Shown here: positions 1 through 6,882 of the stretch, one piece after another | How the letters are laid out: each line of letters opens with the position of its first letter | Position numbering within the stretch: position 1 is the first letter of the stretch | Assembly (NCBI GenBank): GCA_028714395.1 | Contig: JAQTMJ010000005.1 | Coordinates: 1 to 14,156 of the forward strand | Direction of reading: 5' to 3' | Length of the DNA: 14,156 nucleotides | DNA from: Candidatus Iainarchaeum sp. | GTDB lineage: Archaea; Micrarchaeota; Micrarchaeia; Anstonellales; Bilamarchaeaceae | Position numbers and translations under genes: made by a program | The notes under the pieces: model-generated | The model's input: only the letters and a program-made list of their open reading frames with translations | What the model was told of the DNA's origin: nothing | The model's database searches: none

Positions 1-1576
1 TGTAGGTCTGGTCGGTCGCATCGCTGCCGTCCGAATTCAGCAGGGGCCACCAGCCCGTGTTGCCTGAAGAGTAGGTGTTCTGGGATGAATCGGAGTAGAA
101 CATCGGATCTGTTTCGTCATAGTCCAGTTCGTTCACGTTGTCAATGAATAGGTTGTTGGGGGAGCCCGAATAGAAGCCGAGGGCGCTATTGTAAACGGTA
201 TTTTTTATGAAGATGTTGTTGCCTGAATCGGATATGTAGAAAGCGGCACTGTCTTCATCGCCCAGGGTGTTATACACTATATTGTCCGCGAAGATATTGC
301 GGGCACTCCACATATAGGTGAAGAAACCTCTGTAGACGTCGTGCACAGTGTTGCCGCGGAATTCGGCGCTGGAACTGCTGTTTACAGCAAATGCAGCGCC
401 GGACATGTCATAAACGGTGTTGTTCAGCATGGAGCCGGAAGCTGATTCCAGGTAAACGCCCTGCGTGAAATTGGAAATTTTGCAGTTTTTTATTATTGCG
501 TCGTAGGAGCCGACCACGCTGATGCCATCACCGGTAGCGTCTCCGATTATGGAAAAGCCGTTGCAGTCCAGCGTGATATCGACTTCTTCTATAGTGAAGC
601 AGGTCCCGCTGGCGTCTATGTCAAAGGACAGGTTGTAGGTAGTGCCTGTCGCATCGAGAACGCCGCACACCAGGCCCTGGGTCGGTGTGAGAGGCGCCCA
701 GTCTGTCACGTCCGAAGTGACCATGCCGCCCGATGTTGTGCTGTCATAAGGGTAGCCGCTGCCCCCTTTGCCGATATAAAGATCTGGGATGGAGGATTCG
801 TCTCTGCCCTTGATATCCACAGTGCCGTCAAGCACGTTGGCATAAATATTGCCCTGGTTGAGACCGTCCACAGTATTGTTGTAGTAGTTGCCGCCCACAG
901 TGTCGTTCACGTAGAGGATGCAATCCCTGGTGCAGCTGAAGTTGTTGAGAGCGAAGCGGTTGTTCGAGCCTCCGGAGATTTCTACCGACGACACGGCACC
1001 GATGAAAGTGTTGTTGGTGAGGTTCACGCCGCTCTCGGCGCGGTAGAATCTGATTGCGGCGCTGGCGTTTGAAATGAACGTGGAGTTCTCTATCACTCCG
1101 CCATACAGGGTCCACGGGAGCAGCGCGGATTGCCCGGTCGCGTTCATCCAGACGTTGTTCATGGTGATGTCATTCCCGTTCAATGTGGTTCCGTACGTGC
1201 CGGTCACGGTGATGTTCTCCAGGAAGAAGTGGGTTACCGGAAGGTTGTTGGATACGCCCCCCTTCACAAGGTTGCAGTTGAATATGGATATGTTTGAAAA
1301 TTCGTTGGGCGTGAATATGAGGCGGTCGGTGGCGCTGCCGCTGTAGGTGATGGTATTACCCTGGCAGTTTAATATGACGTTTGACACGTTGATGGTGATG
1401 CAGCTATCGGATGCCGAGGGAATGGATTGGTTGAGGAGATAGGTGTCCGGGGAATTAAGCGTGGCGCAGCCGCTGATTTCGGTGTCGGCAAACGCCAGGC
1501 CCATGAGCGCAAGAAGCAGAAGAATAGACGAGATAAAAATTGTTTTACTTCTTATGTTTGGCAATATCAAGAACAT
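1..1576 (-). CDS. Secreted right-handed beta-helix (NosD/pectate-lyase-like) protein, C-terminus beyond window
   Basis: The reverse frame is open from the window edge to an ATG at 1576, giving 525 residues with no stop. The N-terminus has a basic and hydrophobic signal peptide (about residues 8-30, ending LAFA). Two modules follow. Each opens with a Cys-containing cap of the form C-x-T-I-x5-7-L-x-C-x-G (residues 59-73 and 326-339) and continues with short Asn-rich coils such as NNTF and NxFxxN, typical of PbH1 beta-helix repeats. The first module ends near residue 293 in a DWAPLTP segment; the second ends in NTGWWPLL near 506-513, a motif shared with the downstream paralogue. Many NxS/T sequons suggest N-glycosylation. 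The protein probably sits at the cell surface; no enzymatic residues can be assigned and the substrate is unknown. GAGGGG directly abuts the ATG, so a TTG two codons later is an alternative start. Family call is firm, function is not. Confidence 0.85.
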   Translation of the reverse strand, partial: MFLILPNIRSKTIFISSILLLLALMGLAFADTEISGCATLNSPDTYLLNQSIPSASDSCITINVSNVILNCQGNTITYSGSATDRLIFTPNEFSNISIFNCNLVKGGVSNNLPVTHFFLENITVTGTYGTTLNGNDITMNNVWMNATGQSALLPWTLYGGVIENSTFISNASAAIRFYRAESGVNLTNNTFIGAVSSVEISGGSNNRFALNNFSCTRDCILYVNDTVGGNYYNNTVDGLNQGNIYANVLDGTVDIKGRDESSIPDLYIGKGGSGYPYDSTTSGGMVTSDVTDWAPLTPTQGLVCGVLDATGTTYNLSFDIDASGTCFTIEEVDITLDCNGFSIIGDATGDGISVVGSYDAIIKNCKISNFTQGVYLESASGSMLNNTVYDMSGAAFAVNSSSSAEFRGNTVHDVYRGFFTYMWSARNIFADNIVYNTLGDEDSAAFYISDSGNNIFIKNTVYNSALGFYSGSPNNLFIDNVNELDYDETDPMFYSDSSQNTYSSGNTGWWPLLNSDGSDATDQTY

Positions 1577-1605
1577 CCCCTCTACGCCTGCATGCACACG
1601 CAAAA

Positions 1606-1613
1606 TTTATAAA
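1606..1613 (-). promoter_or_regulatory. TATA box of the first beta-helix gene
   Basis: TTTATAAA on the minus strand is centred about 33 bases before the ATG at 1576. With the usual 26-base TATA-to-start distance, transcription would begin near 1583, leaving a leader of about 6 bases. This is predicted from spacing only. Confidence 0.6.
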
Positions 1614-1711
1614 GACTTGGCCTTCGCAAGGGGAAATTTGCTCACGTTGGAAATGTTTTGTCGCATTTTTCGTTTTTGCGTGCGGGAAAAGCAGTTGGTT
1701 CACTGGGGCGC

Positions 1712-1732
1712 GCCGCAATAGTTATTTGCGGC
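1712..1732 (-). terminator. Stem-loop between the two beta-helix genes, possible terminator
   Basis: GCCGCAA and TTGCGGC form a perfect 7-bp stem with a 7-base loop, about 15 bases after the stop of the second beta-helix gene. No long T-tract follows directly, so termination is uncertain. An mRNA 3'-end stabiliser is equally possible. The rest of 1577-1746 holds only the promoter of the next gene. Confidence 0.3.
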
Positions 1733-1746
1733 AGCCTCGGGAGCAT

Positions 1747-2604
1747 TCAGCGGTTGTTGTACCAGTAATGCAGGGTTTCGTTGAAAGTCCCGTCGGCGTT
1801 CCTTCCGGAAGTTTCATTGTACCATGCAGTGTATTCCTGGGTTTCCGAATCGTTCCCGTTGGATTTCAGGAGAGGCCACCAGCCCGTATTGCGCGAGGAA
1901 AGGGTGTTCTGCGCGGACCCGGAAATGAACTTCTGGACGGTTCCGCTGTACTCTATTTCATTGACGTTGTATGTGAACAGGTTGTTCGGGGACTCGGAAT
2001 CCATCGCAAAGCCGCATATGTAGTTGAACGCAAGGACGTTCTTCACTGTATTGTCCGTGAACGTGTTGTCCGGGCTTGAGCTGAGCAGGAATCCGAACCT
2101 GCAATTGGAATCCGCGGTGTTGTTCGTGAACGTGTTGTTGCTGGCCCCGTAGAGCTGGAAGCCGTTGCCCATGAGTATCGTGGGGGGCATCGTGCCCCGC
2201 GCGCAGCTGGAGGCGTAATTGTTCACTATCCTGTTGTCGGAAGTTGAATCCAGGTAAATTCCGGATTCGAATCCGATTATGCGGCAGTTCTTCACCGTGT
2301 CGCCGCCAGGCCCTTCTATGCGAATTCCGTAGGCGTGGGCATGGTTGTTACCGGTTATGGAATGCCCGTCGCAGTTTATCAATATTCTGCTTGAACTTAC
2401 CGTGAAGCATGTGGAATCCTTTGCAGCTATGTTGCCCAGCATGATGCAGCTCTCGGTTACTGTATCGCCGCAGGTGAACACTTTAGTATGCCCTACGCAC
2501 AGGGGAAGGTTTCGGGCTTTGGCTTCCTGGAGGGAAGACGCATGGACTGAAAGCGCGAGGAGCGCAAAAAGCAGGAAGGTTTCTGCCAGATGTTTAGCGT
2601 GCAT
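1747..2604 (-). CDS. Secreted right-handed beta-helix protein, single-module paralogue
   Basis: A complete protein of 285 residues. Residues 1-23 form a signal peptide. A Cys-rich N-terminal segment (C36, C45, C53) leads to the cap C66-FTV with ILINCDGHSITG (residues 74-85). Beta-helix coils follow with ladders such as NNTFTNNT and DNTFTDNT (residues 155-187). The end carries NLFTYNVNE (208-216) and NTGWWPLL (239-246), then a 39-residue tail rich in Asn and Tyr. These elements match the second module of the neighbouring protein, so the two are tandem duplicates. The start is supported by GGTG five bases upstream and by a TATA box. It is probably surface-exposed and N-glycosylated. No catalytic residues are evident, so adhesion, cell-envelope or carbohydrate-binding roles are all open. 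Confidence 0.85.
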   Translation of the reverse strand: MHAKHLAETFLLFALLALSVHASSLQEAKARNLPLCVGHTKVFTCGDTVTESCIMLGNIAAKDSTCFTVSSSRILINCDGHSITGNNHAHAYGIRIEGPGGDTVKNCRIIGFESGIYLDSTSDNRIVNNYASSCARGTMPPTILMGNGFQLYGASNNTFTNNTADSNCRFGFLLSSSPDNTFTDNTVKNVLAFNYICGFAMDSESPNNLFTYNVNEIEYSGTVQKFISGSAQNTLSSRNTGWWPLLKSNGNDSETQEYTAWYNETSGRNADGTFNETLHYWYNNR

Positions 2605-2635
2605 AACAACACCAATAGCAGATTGAACCTAAAAA

Positions 2636-2644
2636 TTTAATAAA
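2636..2644 (-). promoter_or_regulatory. TATA box of the second beta-helix gene
   Basis: TTTATTAAA on the minus strand is centred about 36 bases before the ATG at 2604, predicting a leader of about 10 bases carrying GGTG at 2613-2610. It gives this gene a promoter independent of the ribosomal operon upstream. Confidence 0.6.
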
Positions 2645-2668
2645 CTGACACTTTTTGCAATGGCTGCG

Positions 2669-2681
2669 CTAGCACCGCTAG
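2669..2681 (-). terminator. Small inverted repeat after aIF1, possible 3'-end structure
   Basis: CTAGC and GCTAG flank a 3-base loop in the gap between aIF1 and the beta-helix gene. The stem is only 5 bp. T-runs of three and four bases precede it just after the aIF1 stop. It could help end the ribosomal transcript; the support is weak. Confidence 0.2.
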
Positions 2682-2707
2682 GAACTGAAAAGTTGCTAAA
2701 GATTCGG

Positions 2708-3022
2708 TTATTTCCTTCCGAGCACCATTATGACTTCGCCCGGGTAGCCCATGGCCACGAGTATGTTCTTCATCTTGTTCGTGTGGTTGCCCTGGAGAAT
2801 TACCAACCCATCTTTTGCGGTCCCGCCGCAGGCGAGCTTGTGCTTCAAATCCTTGGCCAAATCGTCGAGCTTGCTCTTGTCTATGCCTTCCACGACCGTA
2901 ACCAGCTTTTTGAATTTCTTGGCAGTCGCATAGACGGTTATTTTCTTAACCTCCTCCTTGTCCAAAACCTCGCATACGCAAAGGTCCAATATCAGTCCGC
3001 ACTTGTTACATATTTCTGGCAA
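2708..3022 (-). CDS. sui1: Translation initiation factor aIF1 (SUI1 family)
   Basis: The 104 residues fit the archaeal aIF1 family. The N-terminus carries four cysteines (C5, C8, C15, C17) in the CxxC...CxC arrangement usual for archaeal SUI1 proteins, a likely zinc site. The SUI1 core follows, with KKLVTVVEG (38-46) and GGTAKDGLVILQGNH (66-80). aIF1 binds the small subunit near the P site and helps proofread start-codon selection. The start codon is TTG, set by GGTGA six bases upstream; no in-frame ATG fits as well. The gene is the last of the ribosomal operon here, 18 bases after uL29. In many archaea Rpp29 and uS17 follow; here they do not. Confidence 0.95.
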   Translation of the reverse strand: MPEICNKCGLILDLCVCEVLDKEEVKKITVYATAKKFKKLVTVVEGIDKSKLDDLAKDLKHKLACGGTAKDGLVILQGNHTNKMKNILVAMGYPGEVIMVLGRK

Positions 3023-3040
3023 AATTTTTCACCTTGGATG

Positions 3041-3277
3041 TTATAGGGGCTTACTTGTATTTAAATTTTTCCCTATTTCCTTTGCAGGCTTGACCGACGC
3101 AGGGGCGCTTTTCTTCGCCTGGGAAAGGTGGGCCCGGATCCTGGCTATGGAAAGCCTGATGGACTTCACCTTGGTGCTCTGGCGCTGCCCTGTGAGGAGC
3201 TCCATTTCGAGCTCCTTCAGCTTGGCTGCAAGCAGATCCTCCTTCATTCCCCTTATTTCGCCCATTTTCAAAGACAT
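3041..3277 (-). CDS. rpl29: Large-subunit ribosomal protein uL29
   Basis: The protein has 78 residues. The first 55 or so form the two-helix hairpin typical of uL29: an acidic-basic helix with ELEMELL (22-28) and a second with KVKSIRLSIARIRAHL (36-51). uL29 sits near the peptide exit tunnel, where it contributes to docking of targeting factors. Residues 52-78 are a basic, Pro/Ser/Lys-rich extension not needed for the core fold. The ATG at 3277 has GGTG five bases upstream, just after the uS3 stop (10-base gap). Order uS3-uL29-aIF1 is the standard archaeal arrangement. Confidence 0.95.
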   Translation of the reverse strand: MSLKMGEIRGMKEDLLAAKLKELEMELLTGQRQSTKVKSIRLSIARIRAHLSQAKKSAPASVKPAKEIGKNLNTSKPL

Positions 3278-3287
3278 AGGAACACCG

Positions 3288-3941
3288 TCATTTGGGCTTC
3301 TCCACCGGATTGAGCGGGGAAACCGCGGATTTTATCACTTTCGGGAGCTCCACCTTGGCAACCTTCGTGTCCGGGAAAACCGTGCCCGGAGGAACTATCC
3401 TTACGAATATGCCTATGGCCCCGTACTTGGTAACCGAGGTGACGTGGGCTTCCTTCACCAGCCGCGCGGGCTCGCCGGCCTTGGGTATGAAACCCGCTAT
3501 CACGGACATCCTTTTCGCCCTGCTGCCCCTGCTCATGGTGCCTGAGACTATTATCTCGGAGCCTATGGCCCCGGCGGACATTATTTCCCTGAGCAGGTAG
3601 TGAAGCACCATCCTGGCTTTCTTGCCCATCTCAAGCATTTTCGCTGCGCGCCGGCCCATTATCCTGGGCTCCAGGGAAGGGTGCCTGACTTCAACGACGC
3701 TTATCTGCGGGTTCTTTATGTTGAACTCCTTCTGGAGCGTTTCCGTGAGCTGGTTTATCACTCCGCCGCGCTTGCCTATTATCTTTCCCGGGTTCATCAC
3801 TTCAAGCGTGATGCGCGTTACCACCGGCGTGCGCTGTATGTCTATGTTGGCAAGGTCGGTGCGGTCCAGGCCCTTCTCCAGGAACTTCATTATCTCGTAC
3901 TGGAGGATGGGTTCCTCGATGAACTTCTTTTCGTATACCAT
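3288..3941 (-). CDS. rps3: Small-subunit ribosomal protein uS3
   Basis: The protein has 217 residues, normal for archaeal uS3. A KH RNA-binding domain carries the GxxG loop in GKIIGKRGG (52-60). The C-terminal domain includes GSEIIVSGTMSRGSRAKRM (126-144), the usual rRNA-binding stretch at the mRNA entry side of the small subunit. The start overlaps the uL22 stop as TGATG, which favours translational coupling, and GGTGA lies six bases before the ATG inside the end of uL22. Confidence 0.97.
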   Translation of the reverse strand: MVYEKKFIEEPILQYEIMKFLEKGLDRTDLANIDIQRTPVVTRITLEVMNPGKIIGKRGGVINQLTETLQKEFNIKNPQISVVEVRHPSLEPRIMGRRAAKMLEMGKKARMVLHYLLREIMSAGAIGSEIIVSGTMSRGSRAKRMSVIAGFIPKAGEPARLVKEAHVTSVTKYGAIGIFVRIVPPGTVFPDTKVAKVELPKVIKSAVSPLNPVEKPK

Positions 3942-4675
3942 CAGGATTCACCTTTCTTCTGCGCCTTCGGAGCCGGACCGGCTTTCTTGGCTTGAATCTT
4001 GTTTTCCGCTTTCGCTTCAGCCTGAATCTTGGTTTCGGGCTTTGGCCCGGTTTTTACTTCGGGTTTTGCTTCGGTTTTGGTTTGAACGTTTGTTTCTGGT
4101 TTAGCCTGTACTGGTTCAGGTTTCTTTTCCGCAACTTTGCTTTCAATTTTCCTTTCCTGGACCGGTTTTGATGCGGGCTTCTGGGCCTGCGTAATCGTTT
4201 TGGACTCGGGCTTTCCCTCTTTTTTCTCTTTTTTTGAAGGGACGCGCTCAGCGACCACTATCTCCACTCTCGCGGTCTCGAAATAGGAATGCATGCGCTT
4301 TCCTTTCGGGGCGAGGCGTGGGTAAACATTTTTTTTGTTCGCGGCCGCATGCACCACTAGGAGGTCCTCGCTCAGGCTCTTGGCCTTCGCAGATGAAATC
4401 GCGCTGATGAGCGCGTGGAGCACGAATTTCGCGGCCTTCTTCGGATATCTTCCGGGCCTGCCCCCGAGCTCGTGCCTGTGCGCGAGCCCTGAGATGTATT
4501 TCCTGAAAAGGATGGGCACTTTGCCTTCGGACGCCTTCTGGAGCAGTTCAAGCGCCTGGGCGGTGGGCTTGCCCCTTATGTTGGAGCACACTTCCGCAAG
4601 GTCCTTGTAGCTCGCCTCAATGTCCTCGAGCCTTGCCTTGCCCACCGGGGCTTCGCCGAATTTGTAGGAATACAT
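3941..4675 (-). CDS. rpl22: Large-subunit ribosomal protein uL22 with a long Lys/Pro/Glu/Thr-rich tail
   Basis: Residues 1-145 form an archaeal uL22. Landmarks are the N-terminal SYKFGEAP, the long basic segment LAHRHELGGRPGRYPKKAAKF (64-84), and HAAANKKNVYPRLAPKGKRM (109-128), whose loop reaches the exit tunnel. Typical archaeal uL22 is about 150-155 residues. Residues 146-244 are an extra tail of about 99 residues made almost only of K, P, E, A, T, Q, V and I, with an imperfect tandem repeat (about residues 192-228). The tail should be disordered and highly charged. It could reach the ribosome surface near the tunnel exit, which is inference. The gene starts 4 bases after uS19, with GTGA four bases before the ATG, and its stop overlaps the uS3 start. 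Confidence 0.95.
   Translation of the reverse strand: MYSYKFGEAPVGKARLEDIEASYKDLAEVCSNIRGKPTAQALELLQKASEGKVPILFRKYISGLAHRHELGGRPGRYPKKAAKFVLHALISAISSAKAKSLSEDLLVVHAAANKKNVYPRLAPKGKRMHSYFETARVEIVVAERVPSKKEKKEGKPESKTITQAQKPASKPVQERKIESKVAEKKPEPVQAKPETNVQTKTEAKPEVKTGPKPETKIQAEAKAENKIQAKKAGPAPKAQKKGES
3992..4102 (-). repeat. Imperfect tandem repeat coding the uL22 tail
   Basis: Two units of about 18-19 codons can be aligned in residues 192-228. They share KPET, two residues later Q, then EAK, E and K. The similarity is clear at protein level and partial at DNA level (repeated blocks coding for Lys, Pro, Glu and Thr), suggesting growth of the tail by slippage or duplication. Confidence 0.55.
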
Positions 4676-4679
4676 AAAA

Positions 4680-5075
4680 TCACTTCACAGCCACGAATTT
4701 CGAACCGCGGGTGGCTCCTATTCCAGGGCCTGCGTGCAGCACCCTTCCGGTCGTGTGGGAGAAATCGCCCAGGCGTCGCCCGATTTTCTCGAGCGTGATG
4801 GGAACATTCTTGAATTCCTTTCCGTTGTGCACGCCGAAAGTGAGACCTAACCACTCGGGAAGTATCACCGCTTCGCGCACGTGTGTCCTTATGATTTTCT
4901 TCGGGTTCTTCGCCTTGAGCTCCCTCACTTTCGCCACGAGCTTCTTGAGCTGCGGATTGGTGGAGAGGCGCTTCAGGGTCCTGCGCTCGCGCGAATTCGC
5001 GAGCTCCATGAATTTCTCCATGCTCATGCCCTTGAGCGCTTCCTCTTCAAGGCCTTTGTAAACCTCGCGTTTCAT
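4680..5075 (-). CDS. rps19: Small-subunit ribosomal protein uS19
   Basis: The 131 residues match archaeal uS19, which is longer at the N-terminus than bacterial S19. The conserved core is at the C-terminus: NGKEFKNVPITLEKIGRRLGDF (84-105), then the HTTGRVLHAGPGIGATRGSKF segment (107-127) that contacts 16S rRNA in the head of the small subunit. The start overlaps the uL2 stop as ATGA, so the two are probably coupled. The 4-base gap to uL22 continues the packed operon. Confidence 0.97.
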   Translation of the reverse strand: MKREVYKGLEEEALKGMSMEKFMELANSRERRTLKRLSTNPQLKKLVAKVRELKAKNPKKIIRTHVREAVILPEWLGLTFGVHNGKEFKNVPITLEKIGRRLGDFSHTTGRVLHAGPGIGATRGSKFVAVK

Positions 5076-5824
5076 TGGGATCCCTCGTCAACGTTGCGCA
5101 CCGACTTCTTCCTTCCGGTGCTTCTTGCGGCAATGTGCCCGACTTTTCTTCCCGGAGGAGCCCCGCGCGAAACCGTAGTGGGTTTGCCTTCGTGGTGCTG
5201 CTTCCCTCCGAACGGATGGTTGTAGGCGCTCATCTTCACGCCCCGGTTCTTGGGCCAGAGGCGGTTGCGCACATGGTATTTGTAGTATGCTGTGCCGGCC
5301 TTGAGCAATGGCTGCTCCAGCCTGCCGCCGCCTGAAATTATGCCTATCTGCGCCCTGCAGTCGGCTGAAAGCTTGATGGTTTTCCTGCTCGGGAGGCGCA
5401 CGAGGACATCGTTGCCTTTCCTGGAAACCACGGTCGCGTAGGAGCCGGGCGTGCGTATGAGCCTGCCCCTGTCCCCGGGCATGCGCTCTATATTGAATAT
5501 ATACGCCCCGTCCGGAATGCGGTAGAGCGGAAGCAGATTACCGGGGTTCAGTTTGGCCTGGGCGCCCACTTCTATGTAATCCCCTATTATGGCGCCTTCT
5601 GGAGCAAGCAGATGACCGCGTTCGCCGTTATCGTAAAGCACTTTCATCACCAAAGCGTCGCGCCCCGGGTCGTCAATGAAATCAACAATCTGGGCCCTGA
5701 GCACCCCGGTCTTTTCCGCGTCGTCGTAGGGCCTGTACTGCAGGTCCACCTTGTAGCGCGTGGTGGGCGCCTTGTATGCCGGGGAACCATCCCCCCTCCT
5801 TTGCTGCTTAAGCCTCTTTCCCAT
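5072..5824 (-). CDS. rpl2: Large-subunit ribosomal protein uL2
   Basis: The 250 residues match archaeal uL2, which supports subunit association and the peptidyl transferase centre. The N-terminus begins MGKRLKQQRRG. The central OB/SH3-like region includes PLYRIPDGAYIFNIE (99-113). The C-terminus has the conserved NHPFGGKQHHEGKP (202-215) with the invariant-type histidine H203, followed by APPGRKVGHIAARSTGRK (222-239). It lies 9 bases after uL23 and overlaps uS19 by four bases. Confidence 0.97.
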   Translation of the reverse strand: MGKRLKQQRRGDGSPAYKAPTTRYKVDLQYRPYDDAEKTGVLRAQIVDFIDDPGRDALVMKVLYDNGERGHLLAPEGAIIGDYIEVGAQAKLNPGNLLPLYRIPDGAYIFNIERMPGDRGRLIRTPGSYATVVSRKGNDVLVRLPSRKTIKLSADCRAQIGIISGGGRLEQPLLKAGTAYYKYHVRNRLWPKNRGVKMSAYNHPFGGKQHHEGKPTTVSRGAPPGRKVGHIAARSTGRKKSVRNVDEGSQ

Positions 5825-5833
5825 TTCACAACC

Positions 5834-6082
5834 TCATATAAGCTTCAGTTTCGCCGCTATGTCGTCGCTCTTGGCGCCCTTGGCGAGGCGCACTATGGCG
5901 CGCTTCGGGCCCTTGGCAGTGTTGTACATGCGCACAGCCTGCACCTTGGTTCCGAAGAGCTTCTCCACTTCGGCTTTAACGTCGCTTTTTTTCGCTTCGG
6001 CGGTGACCACGAAGGTCACTGTGTTCGCGAATTCCATCTTTGCGACCGATTTTTCGGTCCTTACCGGAGATATTATGAACAT
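5834..6082 (-). CDS. rpl23: Large-subunit ribosomal protein uL23
   Basis: The 82 residues have the archaeal uL23 pattern: ISPVRTEKS (4-12), then the beta-strand NTVTFVVTAEAKKSDVKAEVEKLFGTKV (20-47) and MYNTAKGPKRAIVRL (52-66). uL23 lies at the tunnel exit and is the main docking site for SRP and chaperones. GAGGTG stands five bases before the ATG and overlaps the uL4 stop region (9-base gap). The length is typical. Confidence 0.96.
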   Translation of the reverse strand: MFIISPVRTEKSVAKMEFANTVTFVVTAEAKKSDVKAEVEKLFGTKVQAVRMYNTAKGPKRAIVRLAKGAKSDDIAAKLKLI

Positions 6083-6091
6083 TCAAGCACC

Positions 6092-6877
6092 TCACAATTT
6101 CTTGAGCTCCTCTATGGCGTTTGCAGAGAAAAGCGTCAAACGCCCCGGATGTGTACCTGGAGCTAGGTGGCGCACCTTGAGCTCGGAAACTTTCACTGCA
6201 TCCACGCCAGCGAGGTTTCTCGCGGCCTTGAGCACGGTTCCGTCCTTCACCACCAAGAGAACGGATTTCGGAACGTACCTGGATTTGCTCCTCGTGTGCC
6301 TGGTCCCGCTCAATGCTTTCGTATTGTCCTTGGCTTTGATTACATCGGAAGCTATTCCCAATTTCTCAAAAGCGTCAAGCACCTGCTTCGTTTTCTTTAT
6401 GGATTCGAGCGAATTGTCCAGAATCATTGGGAGCTTGGAAGTGAAAATGTGGCCGCGGGATTTGGCGAGCTTCGCGTCCGCGGTTGCCGCAATTGCGGAG
6501 CGCAGGGCCTTGTTGTATTCCTTGGGGTTCATCTCTTCTATGAGTATTTTCTGGGGCTTGGGCGGATGGGCGCGCCTTCCCTTCACTGAACTCGGAATGC
6601 GCTTTACTTTTCCGTGGTGGCCCTTGGAGCCCACTTCGCGCGGGAGCTTTGCGCCGCCCTGGTTCTTCAAAGAGCCGAAATCCTCCTTCCTTCCCTTGTA
6701 ATTGGCGGAAGTCTGGAGGCCGGCGAGCCTGAAAGAGCCCTTGGGCTGGTATAATCTGCTCTCGTCGCTGAGCACCGCGCGCTTTATCAAGTCCAGGCGC
6801 ACCGTGTCTGAAAAACATGCCGGAAGCTCCAGCGAGCGTTCGGTTTTCCCTTCAAGAGAGTAAATTTCAGCTTTCAT
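6092..6877 (-). CDS. rpl4: Large-subunit ribosomal protein uL4
   Basis: The protein has 261 residues from the ATG at 6877. A basic extended loop, about residues 47-110, contains GRKEDFGSLKNQGGAKLPREV and KGHHGKVKRIPS; this is the uL4 segment that lines the exit tunnel constriction. The Rossmann-like body follows, including PLILD-type and VLLVV strands. A GTG at 6886 overlapping the uL3 stop (GTGA) would add three residues. I prefer the ATG because GTGA then serves as a ribosome binding site five bases upstream and MKAEIYSLEG is the usual archaeal N-terminus. The bacterial homologue regulates its own operon, but nothing here shows that directly. Confidence 0.95.
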   Translation of the reverse strand: MKAEIYSLEGKTERSLELPACFSDTVRLDLIKRAVLSDESRLYQPKGSFRLAGLQTSANYKGRKEDFGSLKNQGGAKLPREVGSKGHHGKVKRIPSSVKGRRAHPPKPQKILIEEMNPKEYNKALRSAIAATADAKLAKSRGHIFTSKLPMILDNSLESIKKTKQVLDAFEKLGIASDVIKAKDNTKALSGTRHTRSKSRYVPKSVLLVVKDGTVLKAARNLAGVDAVKVSELKVRHLAPGTHPGRLTLFSANAIEELKKL

Positions 6878-6882
6878 ATAAA

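Noticed and set aside
1..2604. Tandem repeats as a possible CRISPR array
   Set aside because: The repeated GTGTTGTT-like patterns come from Asn-rich beta-helix codons. They are irregular in length and spacing and lie within coding frames.
5760..6701. Long plus-strand open frame of 313 codons
   Set aside because: It lies opposite uL2, uL23 and uL4, which are certain. It has no family resemblance and reflects the codon bias of the genes on the other strand.
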